DNA of 64,000 nt, from assembly GCA_029866215.1 (NCBI GenBank), contig JARWZU010000011.1, forward strand, positions 82,034 through 146,033, in the 5' to 3' direction. This document shows, piece after piece, positions 18,452 through 27,575 of this stretch. The DNA comes from Akkermansiaceae bacterium (GTDB taxonomy: Bacteria; Verrucomicrobiota; Verrucomicrobiia; Verrucomicrobiales; Akkermansiaceae). Position numbers and translations under genes: made by a program. Numbering within the stretch: position 1 is the first letter of the stretch; each line of letters opens with the position of its first letter. Under the pieces are notes generated by a model. That model made no database searches. It was given only the letters and a program-made list of their open reading frames with translations, and was not told where the DNA came from.

Positions 18452-18575
18452 CCGGTGGTGTCGCTGCGCTCAACCACCGGCTACAGGATGAAACGCCTCC
18501 GGCATCATGGGAGCCAATTTGATCCCAGCGGGATCCGAGCTTGTAGCCGGTGGTTGAGCGACGCGACACCACCGG
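18452..18575. repeat. inverted pair of REP-type palindromes (BIME-like)
   Basis: Two 34-bp arms, 18452-18485 and 18542-18575, are inverted copies matching at 32 of 34 positions and separated by 56 bp. Each arm is itself a hairpin, with CCGGTGGT paired to ACCACCGG around a 13-base loop. Two inverted REP hairpins with a short linker is the architecture of a bacterial interspersed mosaic element. It sits between the start of the CsgG-like operon and the end of the next minus-strand gene. Confidence 0.85.
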
Positions 18576-18695
18576 AACTCGGAGAGAAAATCCGCCGCGT
18601 CTGCATTTACCCCGCAACCCTCTTCTCCGCCCTGAGGCTTTGAGGACGTCGGCCACGGGTGCCTCGTCGCTGCCAAGTAGGTGAAATTGCCGAAG

Positions 18696-18723
18696 TTGAA
18701 ATTCAGCTCTCTCTCACCCAATG
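18696..18723 (-). repeat. 28-bp sequence shared with 51745-51772
   Basis: TTGAAATTCAGCTCT is identical at the two sites and the next 13 bases match at nine positions, ending in CCCAATG. Read on the minus strand, both encode a start-like peptide of the form MG-x2-ELNF. Each copy lies next to another repeat (the REP pair here, array B there). It is probably a fragment of a multicopy sequence. Confidence 0.6.
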
Positions 18724-18730
18724 CTCTGAC

Positions 18731-21691
18731 TCATTTCCCGGCGGTGATGGGAACTTCGCAGAAGGTGAGAGCGGCGATGCCATTTTCACCGCGCAACAAC
18801 GTGCGTTGGCTCCATGAATTCCCGTCGATGTACGTGATGTTCTGCGCAGCAGAAGCGGCCTTGAGCTTGAGGGTCACCGTGTTTCCATGGGATGCACCAG
18901 AGGCGATTTTATCCTTTTTGCCATCGAGGTAGAACTGGCTGGTGAGCGTGTTGTTCCATTTCACCGGTTGATCGAACTCTAGCATAATTTCGTCGCGGCG
19001 CGGACTGGTGAAGCGGCATGCTTTAAGATCGGGCGGAGTGATTGGATTGGGCGGCTTGATGCCATATTGATACTGATCCACCAGTGGGCTGATCAAGCGA
19101 GCGAGATTCACATAGCCCTCCGGCGGGTAGTGGCAGCCTCCGGCCGGCTCGATCCCAAGGGTCGACATGATGCTCATGTTAGAAAACAAGCGTGGGAGTT
19201 GTCGTTGCACCTCACGCAGGCGGTTGTCCGAGCCATTGATGCCCATCGCGCAGGATTTCGGCCAGATTTGGAATAGATAGTAGTGCTGGATGTTCGGAAA
19301 GTCGTCCTTCCATGCGGCGGAGAGTTCGACGAAATATTTCTGATAGGTTTCCCATCCGAAGCCGCCGGCTGGTCCATCTGCGCCTTGGTCATTTTCACCT
19401 TGGTGCCAGAACAATCCGCGGATGCCATGGGTGAGCTTTGCTTGTTTCACCCGCCAGAGCAGACGGCCGTAGATGGTTTCGAGGTCTTCGGGATTTTCTG
19501 AGTTGCGCTGGTGGAGGTCGATGCGAGTCCCACCGACCGCGCCATTGATGATGCAGATCGGGATCTTCTGGGTTTCCAACAAATGTTTTGCGAGTTCAAA
19601 TCCCCAGAATCCAATCGCGAGGAGATCGCCCTTGGTGCGGCGAATCGCATTGCCCCAACGGATGCTGCTAGGGTCACCACCCGTGCTGCCGAAGCTGCGG
19701 ATCCATTCGTTGGTTTCAGGGAACTCGCCTTTGCCCCAGTCGGTTGATAGCGCATTGGATTGCCCGTCGATCACATAGGCGTCGCCACAAACCAGGTTGT
19801 TCACCTTGCGGATGATGGTTTCGCGATTACCGAATTTAGTGCCAAACTCCACTTGGTAATGGATGAGCCCCGGCTTGAGTTTAACGGTGAATGCGTAGGA
19901 CTTATTCGCCCCGACTTTGATGCTCTGGCCTTGGTAGGGTTTGCCATCGGCATATACTTTGATGAAGACCGAATCCGCGGGTTCCGTTAGAACTCCGTTG
20001 TAGATGAGGGTGCCTTCATTCTTGTCGTCGCGAGCATAGAATTGGTTGTCCTCAGGCTGTTCATCTTTCTCGGGTGTGCGTGCGATCCATGGGTCGGACT
20101 TGGGCTCGGTGACTTGGAGCGTGACGGTTTTGGTGACAGGCTGCCCGCCATTGGATAGAGTCGCCGTGACCGTGGCATTTCCGCTGTTTTGGGCACGGGT
20201 GAGGATGAGATTTCCGTTAGCCTCTTCCTTGGTGATTGCGATGCCAGACACACTCCATTCGGTTTTGAGTGTGTTGCCTCCGTCGGATGGGAGTTTTGCG
20301 AGATTGGTGATCTGCGGGACGATTTCGATCGAGGTGCGGCCGTTCCATTCGGTAGGCGCTTTGAGGGTGAACTCCGGATCGGCGATGTTTTCGCGGATTC
20401 GAACAGGGATCTCCTTCGTCTTCGCGCCACTCGGAAAGACGGCCTTTAGGCAGAGCGTCGCGGTCTGGTCGCCAGTGACGCGGCCCGCATCGATTGTGCA
20501 GGAGAATTGGTCGGTGGCGATCGTTGTTTCTGTGCCGTTGGATTTGAGAATCCAGTACAGTTTGATGGCGCCGCCAGCCCTTGCAGTGATGGTGGTACTT
20601 GCGCCTTCTAATAGATCAATTTTCGGTTGGGATACCTCAAAATCATTGCCACGTTGAACGATCGGGCCGACGAGAGTTTGCTGAGGTTTTTGGTTCTCAT
20701 ACTGCAGCTTGATCCAATCGGGCGAGCGCACGACATTCGAAATACGTACTTCATCGATGTCGCCGATGAATTTGTAGTTGTCATACCAACCGCCGATCCA
20801 GAGGGCTGAGGTTTTTGGAATGTTTAGCTCAGGGTGGGTTGCGCCTTCGAGTTTTCCATTGATGTAAACGCGCGAGTCCTTGTTTTGGTAGGTGTGCACC
20901 ACATGGTACCATTGTTTGACTTGCAGCGAAGTGCCGGCCTCCACATCGGCAAAGTAGCATTGGATGGCGATTCGTGGCGGACTGAGGAAATTCATCATCA
21001 CCTTGCCGGGGCGTTGTTCCTTGCCCCATGCGACGATGGTCGTGTTAGGCTTTTCTGCTTGGAACCATGCTTCAGTGGTCATCGGTCCAGTGCCGGACGG
21101 ATACTGGGTGATGTTTTCTCCAGCAGAGATTCCTTGGTTCCCGGCAAAGTGGCGTGCCTTTCCGACCATGCCAGTAATGGTCGTGGTGCCCTCGTCTTTC
21201 GAATTCACCGTGCCCACCTCATCCTTCACGGGGGCGCTCATGTGCCAGACGCTGAGGTAGGAGTTGGATTTGTTGAAGACGGCCGCTCCATTGGATTCGC
21301 TCGATGCGTTAGGCTTACCCCAGTGCATCTTGATTTCCTGGCGGTCATTGCCTCTGACCGATGGAATGCGAATCCAGATGCTGGCTTTGCCTGCTGAAGA
21401 GTCCCATTCCTCGATTTGATAGGCCAAGGGTTTGCCGTCTTTTCCCGAAAATCGAAGGTCTTCGCCGTGGGGTTTCGCCTGGCTGAAATCGAATCCTTCG
21501 CGGTTGATGCGCAGAAGAGCGGGGAAATCGTGTTCAGAGGTCGATGGCGGCAGATTGGCACCGTCCGGGGTGGTCAGGATCCAGATGGAACCCGAGTGTT
21601 GCCAGCCTGCGAATTGCGCGGATACAGACTGCAAAAGGCCCGCGGCCAAGATGGCAGCGCGGAGCAGGTCCTTTGATGGGTGGGTTTTCAT
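18731..21691 (-). CDS. secreted DUF2341/LamG/SASA-type esterase
   Basis: 986 residues from the ATG at 21691, which opens straight into a signal peptide (about 8-25, ending SVSAQ). Domains in order are: DUF2341 (about 50-135, with FPALLRINREGFDFSQA), a LamG/concanavalin-like domain (about 160-330), Ig-like strands, and a SASA esterase domain (about 640-880) with the catalytic-serine block DGQSNA and WHQGENDQG. A final beta-rich tail has a C-terminal domain of secreted-protein type. The SASA family removes acetyl groups from sialic acid or other polysaccharides. It probably trims extracellular glycans, and the true substrate is unknown. Confidence 0.85.
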   Translation of the reverse strand: MKTHPSKDLLRAAILAAGLLQSVSAQFAGWQHSGSIWILTTPDGANLPPSTSEHDFPALLRINREGFDFSQAKPHGEDLRFSGKDGKPLAYQIEEWDSSAGKASIWIRIPSVRGNDRQEIKMHWGKPNASSESNGAAVFNKSNSYLSVWHMSAPVKDEVGTVNSKDEGTTTITGMVGKARHFAGNQGISAGENITQYPSGTGPMTTEAWFQAEKPNTTIVAWGKEQRPGKVMMNFLSPPRIAIQCYFADVEAGTSLQVKQWYHVVHTYQNKDSRVYINGKLEGATHPELNIPKTSALWIGGWYDNYKFIGDIDEVRISNVVRSPDWIKLQYENQKPQQTLVGPIVQRGNDFEVSQPKIDLLEGASTTITARAGGAIKLYWILKSNGTETTIATDQFSCTIDAGRVTGDQTATLCLKAVFPSGAKTKEIPVRIRENIADPEFTLKAPTEWNGRTSIEIVPQITNLAKLPSDGGNTLKTEWSVSGIAITKEEANGNLILTRAQNSGNATVTATLSNGGQPVTKTVTLQVTEPKSDPWIARTPEKDEQPEDNQFYARDDKNEGTLIYNGVLTEPADSVFIKVYADGKPYQGQSIKVGANKSYAFTVKLKPGLIHYQVEFGTKFGNRETIIRKVNNLVCGDAYVIDGQSNALSTDWGKGEFPETNEWIRSFGSTGGDPSSIRWGNAIRRTKGDLLAIGFWGFELAKHLLETQKIPICIINGAVGGTRIDLHQRNSENPEDLETIYGRLLWRVKQAKLTHGIRGLFWHQGENDQGADGPAGGFGWETYQKYFVELSAAWKDDFPNIQHYYLFQIWPKSCAMGINGSDNRLREVQRQLPRLFSNMSIMSTLGIEPAGGCHYPPEGYVNLARLISPLVDQYQYGIKPPNPITPPDLKACRFTSPRRDEIMLEFDQPVKWNNTLTSQFYLDGKKDKIASGASHGNTVTLKLKAASAAQNITYIDGNSWSQRTLLRGENGIAALTFCEVPITAGK

Positions 21692-21842
21692 GGTCAAATT
21701 CAGTGACTGACGCGACAAGTACAGTGGCATGGAGGCCCGTATTTCACTAGAAATCAAGGCCGGGGTCGATCAATCTGCTGGATTGACGGATCGGGTTGCA
21801 TTCTTTTTCCTTGGGGCAGTTCAAAAACCTTAGATCGCCACG

Positions 21843-23228
21843 ATGATGATTTTATTTTTTTCCCGCCGTTTTGGGTTGTTTGCAGTTTTGGCATTTTGGG
21901 GGATGGTGGCGCCCTTGTTCGGGGGGACGATGTTATTGCCAGTGCTCGACACACCCCTTGCGGATCGCAGTGGTTTAGCGGGTTCTCCGCTGGTCGTCGA
22001 TGTCGCGGCGGCGTTTAAGATGGAGCCAATCGATGATCAGATCGTGCGCTTCACATCGTGGTTTGATTCTGGAGGTGTGCCACTTTCGCTCGACATGGCG
22101 ATCTTCAGCAATCGAACGCCGATCACGCGGCAGAATTTTCTCAAGTACGTCAGCGATGGTGATTTTTTGAATTCGTTCATTCATCGCAGCGTGCCGGGAT
22201 TTGTGATCCAAGGTGGTGGATTCCGTCTTACCAGTGATGGCATCGAACCCGTCCCAACGGATCCTACGATTGCCAATGAATTTGGGATTTCTAACACACT
22301 TGGCACCATCTCGATGGCCAAGTTGGGATCAAATCCGAATAGTGCGACGAGCCAGTGGTTTGTGAGCTTGGGGGGAAATTCGGATATCCTAGATCCACAG
22401 AATGGGGGCTTCACGGTGTTTGGGCGCCTGACGAAGGCCACTCTTCCTGTTGCTCAGCTTTTTGGAAACCCTCAGGTTTTTCCGACATGGTCGTTCGATT
22501 CTCCTTTTGGTGAATTACCTCTTTTTTATGGATATGACTCTCAAACGGACAATCCTCTCAATAATGTGATCTTGTTCAATAGCGTTGCTCTTGCGCCCCT
22601 GCCAGCGGGGCAAGCTGGGAGCATATCGACCTTGAACTATTCGGTTATATCGAACAGCGATTCTGCCATTGCAGCGACCAGCATGCAGTCGGATGGTCAT
22701 CTGCTCATCACTCCCTTCGCGGGGAAAACGGGGACGATTTCCATCACCGTGCGGGCGACGGATAGCGTTGGGAATACGGTGGACGACACCTTCAGCGTTA
22801 ACCTGAGCGACACGTATTCGACTTGGGCATCCCGAAATTCGTTTGTGGGTGGTCAAAGTGGGATGACTCAAAATCCAGAAGGTGACGTCTGGAATAACTT
22901 ACAAGAGTTTGCATTTCTTGGCGATCCGGCGACTTCTAACTCTTCAGCAAACATGGTGTTCCAAGGGGTGACTGGAGTTACACAGAAATCCCTAACAATC
23001 ACGTTCCCTGTTAGGAAATTCACTCAAGGTCTAAGCTATGGCGTTGAGGCGAGTGATGCGCTGGCAGGGACATGGACAGAGATTTGGAAGACCGCCGATG
23101 GGTTTGCGAGTTCTCAAGTGGTTTCTGCGCTGGATCAGGCCGACCGGACGATTCTTACGGTGAAAGATCTCGGTTTCATGAGTGGCCAAGCCAAGCGATT
23201 CATGCGCGTCAAAGTCACGCAGAACTAG
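21843..23228 (+). CDS. secreted cyclophilin-type peptidyl-prolyl isomerase
   Basis: 461 residues with a hydrophobic signal region (about 8-27). The cyclophilin domain spans about 70-240, with FIHRSVPGFVIQGGGF and GTISMAKLGSNPNSATSQWF, the two usual signature regions. The C-terminal half adds an Ig/cadherin-like domain (LSTLNYSV through DDTFSVNL) and a final beta-rich domain. PPIases catalyse cis-trans isomerisation of prolyl bonds, so this may help fold envelope proteins. A second ATG at 21846 is equally possible. It is transcribed divergently from the SASA esterase gene, with a 151-bp shared region. Confidence 0.9.
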   Translation: MMILFFSRRFGLFAVLAFWGMVAPLFGGTMLLPVLDTPLADRSGLAGSPLVVDVAAAFKMEPIDDQIVRFTSWFDSGGVPLSLDMAIFSNRTPITRQNFLKYVSDGDFLNSFIHRSVPGFVIQGGGFRLTSDGIEPVPTDPTIANEFGISNTLGTISMAKLGSNPNSATSQWFVSLGGNSDILDPQNGGFTVFGRLTKATLPVAQLFGNPQVFPTWSFDSPFGELPLFYGYDSQTDNPLNNVILFNSVALAPLPAGQAGSISTLNYSVISNSDSAIAATSMQSDGHLLITPFAGKTGTISITVRATDSVGNTVDDTFSVNLSDTYSTWASRNSFVGGQSGMTQNPEGDVWNNLQEFAFLGDPATSNSSANMVFQGVTGVTQKSLTITFPVRKFTQGLSYGVEASDALAGTWTEIWKTADGFASSQVVSALDQADRTILTVKDLGFMSGQAKRFMRVKVTQN

Positions 23229-23379
23229 GTGCGTGTTCGGAATCTGCTTTTGATTATGCGGGTCAAGCTAGTGGATTCAGACATGGCATGAATTTCTAGA
23301 ATTGAGGGAGTGAATGTGACCGATCAAGTGCTAAGTGCAGCATGATTTGTACGTTAGCTACCATCTCCAGAATGACATC

Positions 23380-25344
23380 CTAGCGTGTCAGGTCGCGCGG
23401 TAATGCCGATCGATTTTTCTTTTTTCTGAAGTCTTCGTTGGGGTCTTGTGAAGTGGCGGGAGTTGTTGTTGTCTCTGCGGGTGGAGTGGTCACTGCAGGG
23501 CGTACTCTTTGCGCTTGGGGTGCAACCGCTTTTGGCTGCTTTTGCTGAACCTGTGTCGGTGGTGTTGGTTGTGTTTGGCGGAATGGTGTTTGCCGGACAG
23601 CGGGTAGTTTTTTCATCTCTGGGCGTGTCGGCGAGTCCTTTGCGGCTTCCGGGGCAATGCTGGGTGCTTTTTGGCGAGAGGGGACTTTCGGCGTCGCCTT
23701 GGTCTCAGTTGTGGTGGTAGCTTGCGGTGGCTGTTTTTCTGCAGGTGCTTCAGTCCGACTTGGAATCGAGGTCGCTTGGCGCTTGGTTTCAGTTGGAACG
23801 ATGTCCTGAGTCACTGCCGGTTGCCTTGTTTTAGGCGTAGCATCCGCCTTGCGGTTGCCGCGGGCAGGGCTTTTGCTGGGAATGATTGCTGGCTCGGTTG
23901 GGGTTGTGGGAGGAACTCGTATTTCAGAGGTCGAAGGCTGCAGCGGTGTCCCGTCTACACCCGATGAGGTGGTTCTCGGTGGTTCAGGGTTACTCGGTTC
24001 CAACCTCGCAGGTGGAGCCCCACTTTTGCCGGGTCGGGCAGACTGCTTCACTGCAATTGGTGAACGTGCGATCTTGAGGCGGGAAGGCTCGGCGGCGATT
24101 TTTGCAGCAGCACCTGCAACCGGTGCTACCTGAGTTTCAAGTTGCTGACGCTCCGTGGTGATTTTTTGGATATCCTTGGTTTGCGACGCGAGGCGTGCGC
24201 GGTCTTTTGGGCCTACGGGTTGGAAACTTTGGTCGCCTGTACCCCCGTTGGTCACATACTGGTTGAGTGGTACGGCGAGATTGGAGTTGGTGCTGATTCC
24301 GGCGCTCGTAGCTGGAAGTGCTGCTTGAGCAGCATAAGTGCGAGGTGGTCGAGCAGCAGAATGATCGCGGAGGTTTTCAAAATTGCGAAGGCGTGATGCC
24401 TCCCAATTCGGATCACTGCGGTTTTGCCAGCGCCTGTAGGCATAGATTGGATCATACCCCCGGTTAGTTGAGCGATAGGAAACGGAAGAGAAGTAGCCGC
24501 GGTTGCGATATTCAGGCCCGTAGTAGTCCCCGAAATAATAGTGGTCGTAGCTGGGTCTGAGAAAAAGGTGCTCTGCAAAAAGAGCGAGACTGATCACCGT
24601 GGTCGGGGAGTAATGAAAACTGGGTTGCAAGTAGGAGTCGCGCTCGAAATGCACCGGTGCAAAGATCATGCCGCGGCGAGCCACAGCGTAATCCCAGTAA
24701 CCGTCGACATACACATAGCCATGGGGTGTCCAGCGGTAATAGGATGGCGTCCAGCTCCAACTTTCTCGAACCGTTGCCCAATATCCCGCCCTCCATGCAT
24801 AGCGGCCATTGCGCCAGATCCAAGTGCCAGGAATCCAGGTTTGATTATTGGAGGGAGATTGGATGTTTGGCCCAGCTTCTACGCTGCGAGGAGGCTCTGG
24901 GAGATAGGCGACTTCTTTGGCCGCTTCGTTTTCCCAGTAGCCTGAACTCCACTGATAACGGCCGCCCACCTCCGCCCAATAGCCTGGAAACCATTGCCGC
25001 CCCGGTGGCAGGTTACGCCAAATTCCGCTGACCCATAAAAAGTCATTCCGATCCTCATCCCAAGCCCAGTAGCCTGGAATCCATGCGACGTTTTCCCCTT
25101 TCAGGCGTTGCTCAGGCGGCACCTCATTAATTGTGCTTGGGGGTTGTGCGTTTACGATGACTCCGGGTTTTGGATCGAAGGATACAATTCCAGCGAAGGC
25201 CTCGTGAACTGGCCCCCTCGTCATGATTTCAGTGCCTGAAGTGCTATCGTTCTGTTGGGCTAACAGAAGTTCTGTCTGCGCCGGAAGCCATGCTAGCAAA
25301 AGAAAGGTAAAGCGCATTAGAAGTTTGTGTTGTTTTGAATTCAT
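23380..25344 (-). CDS. YXWGXW-repeat exported protein with Pro/Thr-rich tail
   Basis: 654 residues with a signal peptide (about 9-28). Residues about 85-230 carry repeated aromatic motifs of the WxPGYW / YxWxxGYW type: WIPGYWAWDEDRNDFLWVSG, WFPGYWAEVGGRYQWSSGYW, WIPGTWIWRNGRYAWRAGYW and WTPHGYVYVDGYWDY. From about 400 on, the chain is Pro/Ala/Thr/Lys-rich and low in complexity. YXWGXW proteins are exported and their role is unknown. It is transcribed away from two small membrane protein genes across a 276-bp AT-rich gap, and all three may belong to an envelope stress set. Confidence 0.8.
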   Translation of the reverse strand: MNSKQHKLLMRFTFLLLAWLPAQTELLLAQQNDSTSGTEIMTRGPVHEAFAGIVSFDPKPGVIVNAQPPSTINEVPPEQRLKGENVAWIPGYWAWDEDRNDFLWVSGIWRNLPPGRQWFPGYWAEVGGRYQWSSGYWENEAAKEVAYLPEPPRSVEAGPNIQSPSNNQTWIPGTWIWRNGRYAWRAGYWATVRESWSWTPSYYRWTPHGYVYVDGYWDYAVARRGMIFAPVHFERDSYLQPSFHYSPTTVISLALFAEHLFLRPSYDHYYFGDYYGPEYRNRGYFSSVSYRSTNRGYDPIYAYRRWQNRSDPNWEASRLRNFENLRDHSAARPPRTYAAQAALPATSAGISTNSNLAVPLNQYVTNGGTGDQSFQPVGPKDRARLASQTKDIQKITTERQQLETQVAPVAGAAAKIAAEPSRLKIARSPIAVKQSARPGKSGAPPARLEPSNPEPPRTTSSGVDGTPLQPSTSEIRVPPTTPTEPAIIPSKSPARGNRKADATPKTRQPAVTQDIVPTETKRQATSIPSRTEAPAEKQPPQATTTTETKATPKVPSRQKAPSIAPEAAKDSPTRPEMKKLPAVRQTPFRQTQPTPPTQVQQKQPKAVAPQAQRVRPAVTTPPAETTTTPATSQDPNEDFRKKKNRSALPRDLTR

Positions 25345-25620
25345 GAACTCTGGTATTTAAAGGTTTAAAAAATAGAGTATCTGTCGTAAAAATGTTAATA
25401 GCATGATAAGATCTTAAATAAAAGTATTAAACATTCTATCTAATTATGGAAATTGCAAATAAGAAAATAAATGTATTAAATACTCAAAAGTTAAACAATT
25501 CAAAAACCGAAAATGATTTCGCAAAGTGCTTGAAATTTTTTTTAAATCAGTGGCACTATAAATATATTCCATGATGATTTTTCATGGGATTAGTTGATTT
25601 CAAATAAAAACAAAAATCAT
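25345..25620. promoter_or_regulatory. AT-rich divergent intergenic region
   Basis: 276 bp, far richer in A and T than the rest of the window. It probably contains both promoters of the YXWGXW gene (minus) and the small membrane genes (plus). A TATAAA box at 25557-25562 follows TTGAAA at 25530-25535, but the 21-bp spacing is too long for a normal sigma-70 site. The inverted pair TCCATGA/TCATGGGA surrounds 25569-25590. No gene is visible inside. Confidence 0.45.
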
Positions 25621-25752
25621 ATGTTATATGCCCTTGCAATTATTCTTGTTGTCCTATGGCTGGCAGGCCTTGTGACCAGCACTACCATGGGGGGATTTAT
25701 CCACATTTTGTTGGTGATTGCCATTATTGTGGTGCTCGTCAGGATCATTTAG
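25621..25752 (+). CDS. lmo0937-family small membrane protein
   Basis: A 43-residue hydrophobic peptide, MLYALAIILVVLWLAGLV at its start, with two membrane segments separated by TSTTMGGF and a basic end (VLVRII). The motif pattern fits the lmo0937/DUF5670 small membrane protein family. The role is unknown, and relatives are often stress-inducible. It starts at the first base after the AT-rich region and is followed 15 bp later by another small membrane protein gene. Confidence 0.75.
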   Translation: MLYALAIILVVLWLAGLVTSTTMGGFIHILLVIAIIVVLVRII

Positions 25753-25766
25753 GGGAGACGGATTCT

Positions 25767-25997
25767 TTGAAAAAGTTTTTTATGGAAACTAAAGCTATTA
25801 TTTCGATTTTATTGATCATCTTTGGTGTGGTAGTGCTGGCCTATTCAGGCATTACCTACACCACACCAAGAGAGACCGTGAGTTTTCTTGGACTCCTCAT
25901 TGAAACGAGGGAAGCGCACTACATCCCCCCAATCGCAGGGGTCGTCTCTTTGCTCGTTGGAATCGTTCTGCTATTGGTAAAGCCAAGAGCGATCTAA
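25767..25997 (+). CDS. small two-helix membrane protein
   Basis: 76 residues from a TTG at 25767, which has AGGGGAG about nine bases upstream. The ATG at 25782 would give 71 residues but has no such site. Two hydrophobic helices (SILLIIFGVVVLAYSGI and AGVVSLLVGIVLLLV) flank a short polar loop with YTTPRETVSFLGLLIE. It resembles small DUF3185-like stress-type membrane proteins, but I cannot name a function. It lies 14 bp after the lmo0937-family gene and probably shares its transcript. Confidence 0.6.
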   Translation: MKKFFMETKAIISILLIIFGVVVLAYSGITYTTPRETVSFLGLLIETREAHYIPPIAGVVSLLVGIVLLLVKPRAI

Positions 25998-26065
25998 AGG
26001 CTGAGAAATGAAAGACCTTCTGGGGCAATTAGTATTTGAAGATCGAGAGACCAGTTAGAGTAGGG

Positions 26066-26148
26066 TGCCGCCGGCCGGACTCGAACCGGCACGACCGTGA
26101 GATCAACAGATTTTAAGTCTGTGGTGTCTACCATTCCACCACGGCGGC
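26066..26148 (-). tRNA. tRNA-Leu (anticodon TAA)
   Basis: On the minus strand, acceptor GCCGCCG (26148-26142) pairs with CGGCGGC (26073-26067), with discriminator A at 26066. The anticodon stem ACAGA/TCTGT encloses CTTAAAA, giving anticodon TAA, which reads UUA. A long variable arm, as expected for leucine, precedes the T-arm with GCCGG-TTCGAGT-CCGGC. CCA is not encoded. Confidence 0.95.
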
Positions 26149-26332
26149 AATCAGGAAGATTCAATGATTTCCAGTATGATCCGGTAGGCATTGATCCTGT
26201 GAAGGTGCGACAGGTTATCTTTGTGACCGTTCGGATGACAAGGTGATTCGGTCAAGGGCTCGCGCGATTCTCATGTGCAGGGATTAAAATAAAAGCATGC
26301 ATCGGGTTGGCTTTTGGGTCTATCCTGTGGGC

Positions 26333-26848
26333 ATGACTTGGAATGATCGATTTTTGGCTCTTTTTGACCGTTGTGCCGCCGCATACAAGGGTGGGGATCA
26401 TGATTTCGAGAATTATTACCGCGCCGAGGATTTTGAACTTTTTGCTGAGGTCGGCTATCAGCCGAGGGAGTTTTTCGACTTCGTCGAGGATTTTTGCGGT
26501 GAGGGTACCCCGTCGATTTCGACCGCGCTGTTGATTGCTGCGGTACGGCGTGATTATTTTTTGGTGGTTCAAAAAGGGGTGGTCAGTGACAAGATTTTGA
26601 CCCGCGATGAGGTGCCGAGCTTCGGTGAGGAGCTTAATGGAATGACGTATTTGCCGCGTCTCATTGCCAAGGGGCGCGCGAAGCTCCGTGGTGAGCTTCA
26701 TCCCGACCTGATGTTCGGCTGTGGGGGGGATCGCAATTTTCTTCAAAAACATGGGGATCTGCATCCGGCGGATTTCCTTCGTCGGCTTTGGGCCGCGGGC
26801 GAAGATGACCAGAAAATCGCCGCTTGGATCGCGGGTCAGCCGTCGTAG
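26333..26848 (+). CDS. DUF5069 domain protein
   Basis: 171 residues. The C-terminal half has the DUF5069 pattern GMTYLPRLIAKGRAKLRGEL, a conserved aspartate-rich block (CGGDRNFLQ), and a final helix DQKIAAWI. The N-terminal half is specific to this lineage as far as I can tell. The function is unknown. The start is taken at 26333 (MTWNDRFLALF). An ATG at 26297 would add 12 residues without better support. It is a single gene on the plus strand between tRNA-Leu (minus) and efp. Confidence 0.75.
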   Translation: MTWNDRFLALFDRCAAAYKGGDHDFENYYRAEDFELFAEVGYQPREFFDFVEDFCGEGTPSISTALLIAAVRRDYFLVVQKGVVSDKILTRDEVPSFGEELNGMTYLPRLIAKGRAKLRGELHPDLMFGCGGDRNFLQKHGDLHPADFLRRLWAAGEDDQKIAAWIAGQPS

Positions 26849-26946
26849 TTTTTCATTTTCATTCATTTTGAGGGAGTGATCTCGCTTGAACTCAAACTAC
26901 GGGCTTGCTTCCACGGGGCTCGCAGCCTATCCCCAACGCACCAACC

Positions 26947-27510
26947 ATGGCTAGCACACCCATCATTAACCTCCGCAAAGGACACGCCGTTCGTCATAAC
27001 AACGAAGTGTGCCTCGTCATTGAGCACGAATTGAAGACCCCTCCACGGATGGCGTCTTATGTCCAAATGTCGATCCGCAGCGTGGCGACCAAGAAAGTCT
27101 TCAACCTGCGCATGACCTCCAACGACAGCGTCGAGGGTGTGGTCCTGGAGCGGACGCCACACGAATATTCCTACAAGGATAGCAGCGGATACCATTTCTT
27201 GGATCCGAGTACCTACGAAGATGCGGTGGTTTATGAAGATCTCATCGAAGGGGTGAAGAATTACCTCATCGAAGGGCAGATTTACAATTTGATGATTGCT
27301 GACGGCATCGTGGTCGCGGTGGATTTACCTCTCTCGATGGTGATGAAGGTCGCGGAGTCGTCCGAGGGCGTCAAAGGTGACTCGGCCAACAATGTTTACA
27401 AGCCAGCTGTGATGGAAACCGGATTGATCGTTCAAGTGCCGTTGTTCATCAATGTCGGTGAGAGAATCAACATCAAGACCGAGGACAATTCCTACACGGG
27501 TCGCGCTTGA
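26947..27510 (+). CDS. efp: elongation factor P
   Basis: 187 residues with the three EF-P beta-barrel domains. EF-P enters the ribosomal E site and relieves stalling at polyproline stretches. The tip of domain I reads TPPRMAS, so the residue normally modified is Arg34 rather than the common lysine in PGKG-type tips. Such arginine tips are known in other EF-P branches, where a rhamnosyltransferase (EarP) modifies it, but no modification gene is next to this one. The start ATG at 26947 lies immediately before ASTPIINLRKGHAV. A strong terminator follows at 27542-27575. Confidence 0.95.
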   Translation: MASTPIINLRKGHAVRHNNEVCLVIEHELKTPPRMASYVQMSIRSVATKKVFNLRMTSNDSVEGVVLERTPHEYSYKDSSGYHFLDPSTYEDAVVYEDLIEGVKNYLIEGQIYNLMIADGIVVAVDLPLSMVMKVAESSEGVKGDSANNVYKPAVMETGLIVQVPLFINVGERINIKTEDNSYTGRA

Positions 27511-27541
27511 GTCGTTGATTCCATCATTCGATTTTTGTTTC

Positions 27542-27575
27542 AGCGAGCGCTCCATTTGGGGCGTTCGCTTTTTTT
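27542..27575 (+). terminator. rho-independent terminator of efp
   Basis: A 12-bp stem (27542-27553 with 27558-27569, two G-T pairs) encloses the loop ATTT and is followed by a run of seven Ts. It lies 31 bp after the efp stop. Confidence 0.9.

Noticed and set aside
15744..18656. Extended start of the CsgG-like protein to 18656
   Set aside because: The extra N-terminal residues are translated from the inverted REP pair and have no signal peptide. The GTG at 18368 with a hydrophobic start is better.
26252..26866. Minus-strand 204-codon frame opposite the DUF5069 gene
   Set aside because: The plus-strand frame has a recognisable domain and the minus one has none.
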